Shown here: one piece after another, positions 59,462 through 64,000 of the stretch
How the letters are laid out: the number at the start of each line of letters is the position of its first letter
Position numbering within the stretch: position 1 is the first letter of the stretch
Assembly: GCF_030704535.1 (NCBI RefSeq)
Contig: NC_081822.1
Coordinates: 10,533,001-10,597,000, forward strand
Reading direction: 5' to 3'
DNA from: Vitis vinifera
Lineage: Eukaryota > Streptophyta > Magnoliopsida > Vitales > Vitaceae
DNA length: 64,000 nucleotides
The notes under the pieces: generated by a model
What the model was told of the DNA's origin: nothing
Database searches by the model: none
The model's input: only the letters and a program-made list of their open reading frames with translations
Made by a program: the position numbers and the translations under genes

Positions 59462-62400
59462 GTAATCTTGCCCATCACATCTTCCTACTACCCACCAATT
59501 ATGGTGCGATTTTTTCATTTGGAACTGGGAAGTTCCTTTTGTGCTTCAGCCTTGATTGATTTGGACTATTTAATCTTGACATGACTTTGTTTTCATTCTT
59601 ATATTTAAAAAAGTAAAAATAAAATAGGAAGTTTCAAACGCCACTACCCTACATGAATTTATGGCATACCCAAAACATCCCGAGAGATCCCCCCACTTAG
59701 AAATCCTTGGTGCCAGTGGCCTATTCTTAATTCTTCTTGTTTTCTCCATATAATTCAACCAGGGTCCCTGTCAAAAGGGGCCATGGGCGGTAGATTCTGA
59801 TAATTACAAAGCCCACAGTGGGGGTCTATTGATTGGACTGGTCTTGGTGTCAACTTTTCTAGAAGGGTACAAGATAGTAGCATGATAATAGTAAATTAAC
59901 TATTATTTTCTGGTTTTTACACGGGTGTGTGTGGTGATCCGGTGACCGACTCCCTTGACTTTGAAAAGACAGAGCAGTCTAAAAATTTTTTCCAATCGGA
60001 GAGCGCCACGTAAAATGACAACCTGATTCTGGACTTATATGCGTCACGGAGTGTTCCTGTGGTGACATTCTACTGTAACAGCTGCCTGCGTTTCTGTCAC
60101 GGTATAATTGGTTTTTGGGTACACCCAAAATAAAGTAAGCAATTAGAAAAAAATTAAAAAAAAATTAGGGTGTGATCGGGATTGAAAGAAAATTAGATGA
60201 GGCAAGAAGGAGGAATCTTACCAGTGGAGGACTGTTGCTGCTTCTTCCGCACACATTAACATTTTGATTTGATGGTTCTGCTTATCAGTTATCACAATCT
60301 CTAGATATTAGACATATCTAGAAGAGGAGAGAGAGAAGGGGAGGGGAATAGGTGGTTGTGTTTCACTTTCCTTATAACGCTTGTCCAGGTATGGGAACCT
60401 CATCAAACCTCTTTCTTTCTATTCTTTTATTTTCCTTAAAATTTCAATTACATGATTTCTGAAGGTTTTGTTGATTATGTATATGTATATGTAATCATTT
60501 TTTCTCTCATCATATGATTTCTGAGGAGGTTTCAGTCTTCCTGGACGCCCATCTCTCCCAACAGAAATACCCAAGTCTGGGCTTTTTTCCTTCTTGATGC
60601 CCTTTGCTTTGTTTGTACTTCAAAGTTAATTTTATTTAGATTGACGGGTGTTTTCCACCCCCCCTTTTTTTTTTGTAATTTAAAAAATTTATTTTTAAAT
60701 GTTTGTATGTGAATTCCATGTAGAAATCGTATGAATTCGGGTGTGAATCTTCCTGTGAGTGCAGTTCTGGTTTTGGCTTTGATTGGGTTTTGATGGCGGA
60801 GCTGGTGTGAGATCTTTTGACTTTTGTCAGATGTTAACTTTACTACTAACTTGGAAATGCAGAACCTCCTCTGGATTTTGATCAGGCTCATTCTGGATCA
60901 TGTTGTTGTATGAAAATTTTCTGCAATTTTTTTGGTCCTCGTTATTCTCTCTTCGGTTTCTGGTGAAACTGAGGAAAATAAAAAGAGAATAATTTTGTCG
61001 GTCTTACGTTACTAGAGAAGCAAAATGGTGGAATTATTTCATCCTGGCAATTGTGGAAACCCTAATTGTGTTGTGTTTCTTTTCTCTTTCCTCTCTCTCT
61101 CTTTCGTCCCCTGAAATTGGAAAAACCAATTTCTTCTCCATTGTTCTGCTTTCTTATCAATCAAACAGAGGAAATACAAGAATGGATCTTGTGTTTATTC
61201 TTTCTTATTAAAGTCATAGCTGGAGGGTCAGAGATGAAGTATCCGTGTAATGGCAGTAGCTTCATCTCATGGTCTACGGCATACGATTTCAGTGGATCCC
61301 TTTTTACTAGTGATGATTTTGGGGGTTCCACTCAATGACAGAAACTTTAGATGCTAGGTATCTCTCAAAACCAAAAGTTTGATTAGGATTTGGCCCTACA
61401 TAGTCTACCCTGGGTGGATTTGTGATACTTGATTGATGATGAGACTCATATTTACCATGGGCTTGCAAATTTCAAGGAGGTTTAAGGTCTTAATTTGAAG
61501 ATCTAGTATACATGTGTCCTGTTTTGAGTTTTTTATTTTGTTTTTTTACATTTGTTTCTGGAGTGAAATTATTGAAGCTGTGGTTGACTAAGTAACTCGT
61601 GGTTTTTTCGGCAATGTGAATTACTGAATTTAAATGTAACTCTTGGTTGTGAAGTGTTGCAGTAATGGTTCAACTGACGATTTTTTGAGCAGCAGCATTT
61701 TTTTTTTAAAGTTGTGGTTTTGCCTTTTGCAGTCCTTTGCATTTCTAGGTTGTGAGACCAAGAAACATGGCACCCCTGAACTGGTGTTTGTTTCTTTCAG
61801 TACTTACTCTTTTGGACTAGGATTAGCTCCTTACCACCATTTGTTTATATGGTTGTGTGTTCTATAACAAGGTAATGCTATTGTGGGGATCTGCAATGCA
61901 ATTATTGGGGGCAACCAAACTAGGTTCTGAGTAGTTAACATGAGATCCCCAACAGAGGCCACTTGGGTTTGCACTAATGGATTGCACTTTGCAGTTAGGG
62001 TTTGGGGCAACCATGAGTCCAAGTAAATGTTCTGAGCCCTGGCCTCCAATTTGAGCTCGTTTGGGTGAAGCCAAATCAAGCCCAATCCATGCTAACTCTG
62101 TTTGATCTCAATTGGGCACAATTAATTGTCATGATGCAGTGTTAATCAATTTAGGGTCGGTTGAATTAGAAAAAAAGTAGAAATGACCTATGCTTGTGGT
62201 GTGTAAAAAATAAAGGGAAGAAAAACATGAATTACTTAGTAGTCTACTATGAATGGACAATTGGCTTTTGAGACTGGTATACAGCTTATAGCACACCCCA
62301 GGCCCCTGCTGTGGTTCTAATGACTTGTCTACACACAATCCTTGAAAGTGGGCCAACTTTTCTAAACCATGAAATCTGCTTTCTGACAAGATATATGGTG

Positions 62401-62657
62401 ATCTTTGCATGTCATCTTGTTTTATGACTTGCTCTACAGACATAACTAGATGGAATGAAATGACGTGTGCATGTTGCTAATTATCTGGTTGTTCCATGCT
62501 TCTTCACTTTCTCCTTTTTAACATTTCCTGGTATACAAGTTTGTCTCATCGTTTGTTTGCTGCATTCACATGAAAGATTAAATTACTGCTTCCTTGAGCT
62601 GTCAGTGAGTTCAAAACAAATTATTTATGTGTTCTTGTATTGTGCTTACTGTTATAG
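59462..62657 (+). other. Probable 5'UTR intron of the SEC14-like gene
   Basis: Intron-like, T-rich sequence with no supported coding exon. Open frames at 61066-61338 and 61643-61867 lack recognisable motifs and are treated as chance. Confidence 0.45.
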
Positions 62658-62692
62658 GTTGATCAAGTTTCCAAATTGTGATTCCAATAGCC

Positions 62693-63229
62693 ATGCTTCG
62701 CCTTTGGGGTAAATCTCATCATGATCAAGAGAAGGATTTGCAGAAGTCTGATTCCAAGGTAATTTAAATGGAAAATATAAGAAAATATAGGCACATTTTG
62801 AGTCAATTTAGCTGACTGTATGTGCCTTATGTTTGTAATGATATTTCAGCATTCATTTCCATCTACAGTTATTTGTTCTTTTCAGTTTTAAGTTCATAAT
62901 TATGAAAATTGTGTTTACTCTCACATAAGCGATCTACATAAGATGAGCCAAACTTTTCATACTTATACTTTATTCTCTACAGTTCCAAGAAAAGAAGATC
63001 CCCCCTAAGATAACTTTATGAAAAACACTGCATGCTCTTATACTATGTGCAGGTTCATGAGCTTAAGGCTGCACTTGGACCACTATCTGGACGTAGTTTA
63101 CAGTATTGCAATGATGCATGCTTGAAGAGATATTTGGAAGCTCGGAACTGGAATGTAGACAAGTCAAAGAAAATGCTGGAAGAAACACTGACATGGAGGT
63201 CAACCTATAAGCCTGAGGAAATCCGCTGG
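62693..63229 (+). CDS. SEC14-like (CRAL-TRIO) phosphatidylinositol-transfer protein, N-terminal exons (partial)
   Basis: Two coding exons are in the window: 62693-62758 and 63053-63229. Junctions are AAG|GTAATT, GTGCAG|GTT and TGG|GTAAGT, and phases agree (22 and 59 codons). The protein starts MLRLWGKSHHDQEKD, then KAALGPLSGRSLQYCNDACL, KRYLEARNWNVDKSKKMLEE and TLTWRSTYKPEEIRW. That is the CRAL-TRIO N-terminal helical domain typical of plant Sec14-like proteins, in which LKRYLEAR-W-V-KA-ML--TL-WR is conserved. The lipid-binding CRAL-TRIO domain lies beyond the right edge. These proteins bind or transfer phospholipids and act in membrane signalling. The ATG follows the acceptor by 35 nt. Confidence 0.9.
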
Positions 63230-64000
63230 GTAAGTTGATAAATTTTCCTTCATGTTGAAGCCACCCCCAGCCGAGCTGGCTTGATTGCCAAACTTCCTAT
63301 AAGCAATTTCTCCTAGAATGCCATCAAGATGTCAACTGAGTTACAACCTGTCGTAATTAGTAGATATGTTGATTTAGATTTACGAGTAGTGAAATTTGCA
63401 GACTGGTAAATCTAGATGTTCAGAAAAGGAAGGTCCTGATACTAAACAGAGAAGTGAAGCCAGAATTCAAGAATTGTGTGAATGGCTCATGAAGAAAAAA
63501 AATTCTGAGGGACCAAACTTTATTTTTTTGTATCTTCACAAAGATTAACAACTAGCTACACCAAGATCAGTAGGCAGAAACTAGCAGTCCCATGAGAAAA
63601 AAAATAAGTGAACACCCTCTGATTCAAATGAAATTAAATTTAGTAGCCAATGTATTAGAGTGGTCAGGGATGTAATTCAGACAACGGGATATGAGAACAA
63701 CTGTAACTGGTCACCAAGCCTGCCCAAGTTGATATAAATATAAATTTTATAATACAATCATTTCATCCATGTCAGGTTTCATGTACAATTCTCCCTCTAT
63801 CTCTGATCTTTTTTTTTGACAACTATTAGATACCCACTCTGTATAGGATTGTCTGTATTTTCTTGTGGTGTCCATCTCTTCCCCGGTGTTACACTTTAGG
63901 TTTCGCTTGTTTAAGAAAAGAAGCTAGGAAAAAACTTTAGAAAATTTGTATTATGTTATGTTCACAGGAAAGCAAATATTTGTTTTTGCTGACTGCAATT
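63230..64000 (+). other. Intron of the SEC14-like gene
   Basis: Begins with the donor GTAAGT after codon 81. No further exon of the family is recognisable before the window ends, so the next exon lies outside. Confidence 0.5.

Noticed and set aside
1..64000. CRISPR arrays, bacterial operons, integrated viral genomes
   Set aside because: Repeats here are plant transposons and tandem duplications with no spacer pattern. Coding genes are intron-containing plant genes. No pararetroviral or geminiviral motif was recognised.

Overview
This window is nuclear DNA from a flowering plant. Five protein-coding genes have plant intron-exon structure, one nuclear tRNA gene is present, and AT-rich intergenic DNA is packed with decayed plant transposable elements. 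Gene family composition and repeat style suggest a woody eudicot, most likely grapevine (Vitis) or a relative. That species call is inference from recognition, not from a search.

Genes in order. At 1-394 (minus) lie the first three coding exons of cytosolic glucose-6-phosphate isomerase, with a 5'UTR intron and G-box promoter; the rest lies left of the window. A tRNA-Glu(UUC) gene is at 1537-1608 (minus). A complete six-exon LIKE-COV (DUF502) gene is at 3296-6834 (minus, 264 aa). A five-exon GH17 glucan endo-1,3-beta-glucosidase with a C-terminal X8 domain is at 9904-13942 (minus, 465 aa); its 38-nt last exon is separated from the rest by a 2-kb intron holding an old copia-like element. A five-exon TRM/DUF4378-type gene is at 16460-21553 (minus, 1088 aa), with a small TRIM-like element in intron 1. 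On the plus strand, at the right edge, a SEC14/CRAL-TRIO gene begins with a non-coding leader exon near 59.4 kb and its first two coding exons at 62693-63229. A possible short spliced transcript of unknown coding potential lies at 31.75-33.6 kb.

Between 21.7 and 59 kb the window is mostly repeats: a GATGGCAAT-type inverted-repeat element (23.27-23.72 kb), inverted TRIM-like copies (26.5-27.3 kb), diverged tandem duplications (25.6, 27.9, 49.6-52.1 kb) and a Tourist-like MITE with TAA target duplication (34.9-35.6 kb). There is also a decayed Ty3/gypsy element with gag and protease remnants but no visible reverse transcriptase (36.8-43.8 kb), with a 2.6-kb long-TIR (Mutator-like) element nested in its 3' LTR. 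That nested element carries an RGG and Trp/Gly-rich ORF that looks captured from a host gene. Further right are a 1.58-kb insertion with a perfect 8-bp target duplication that contains a cluster of perfect palindromes, and a structurally complete Ty1/copia element (52625-57373) whose polyprotein is broken by stops that all fit C-to-T or G-to-A change.

No operon-like or defence system is present, and the genes are ordinary single-copy plant genes. The most interesting material is in the repeats: the gene-capturing TIR element, the palindrome cluster, a tRNA-like element at 36.2 kb, and a transposon that sits between the last two exons of the glucanase gene. Exon coordinates come from reading splice sites and phases by eye and are internally consistent; transcript ends are not determined.
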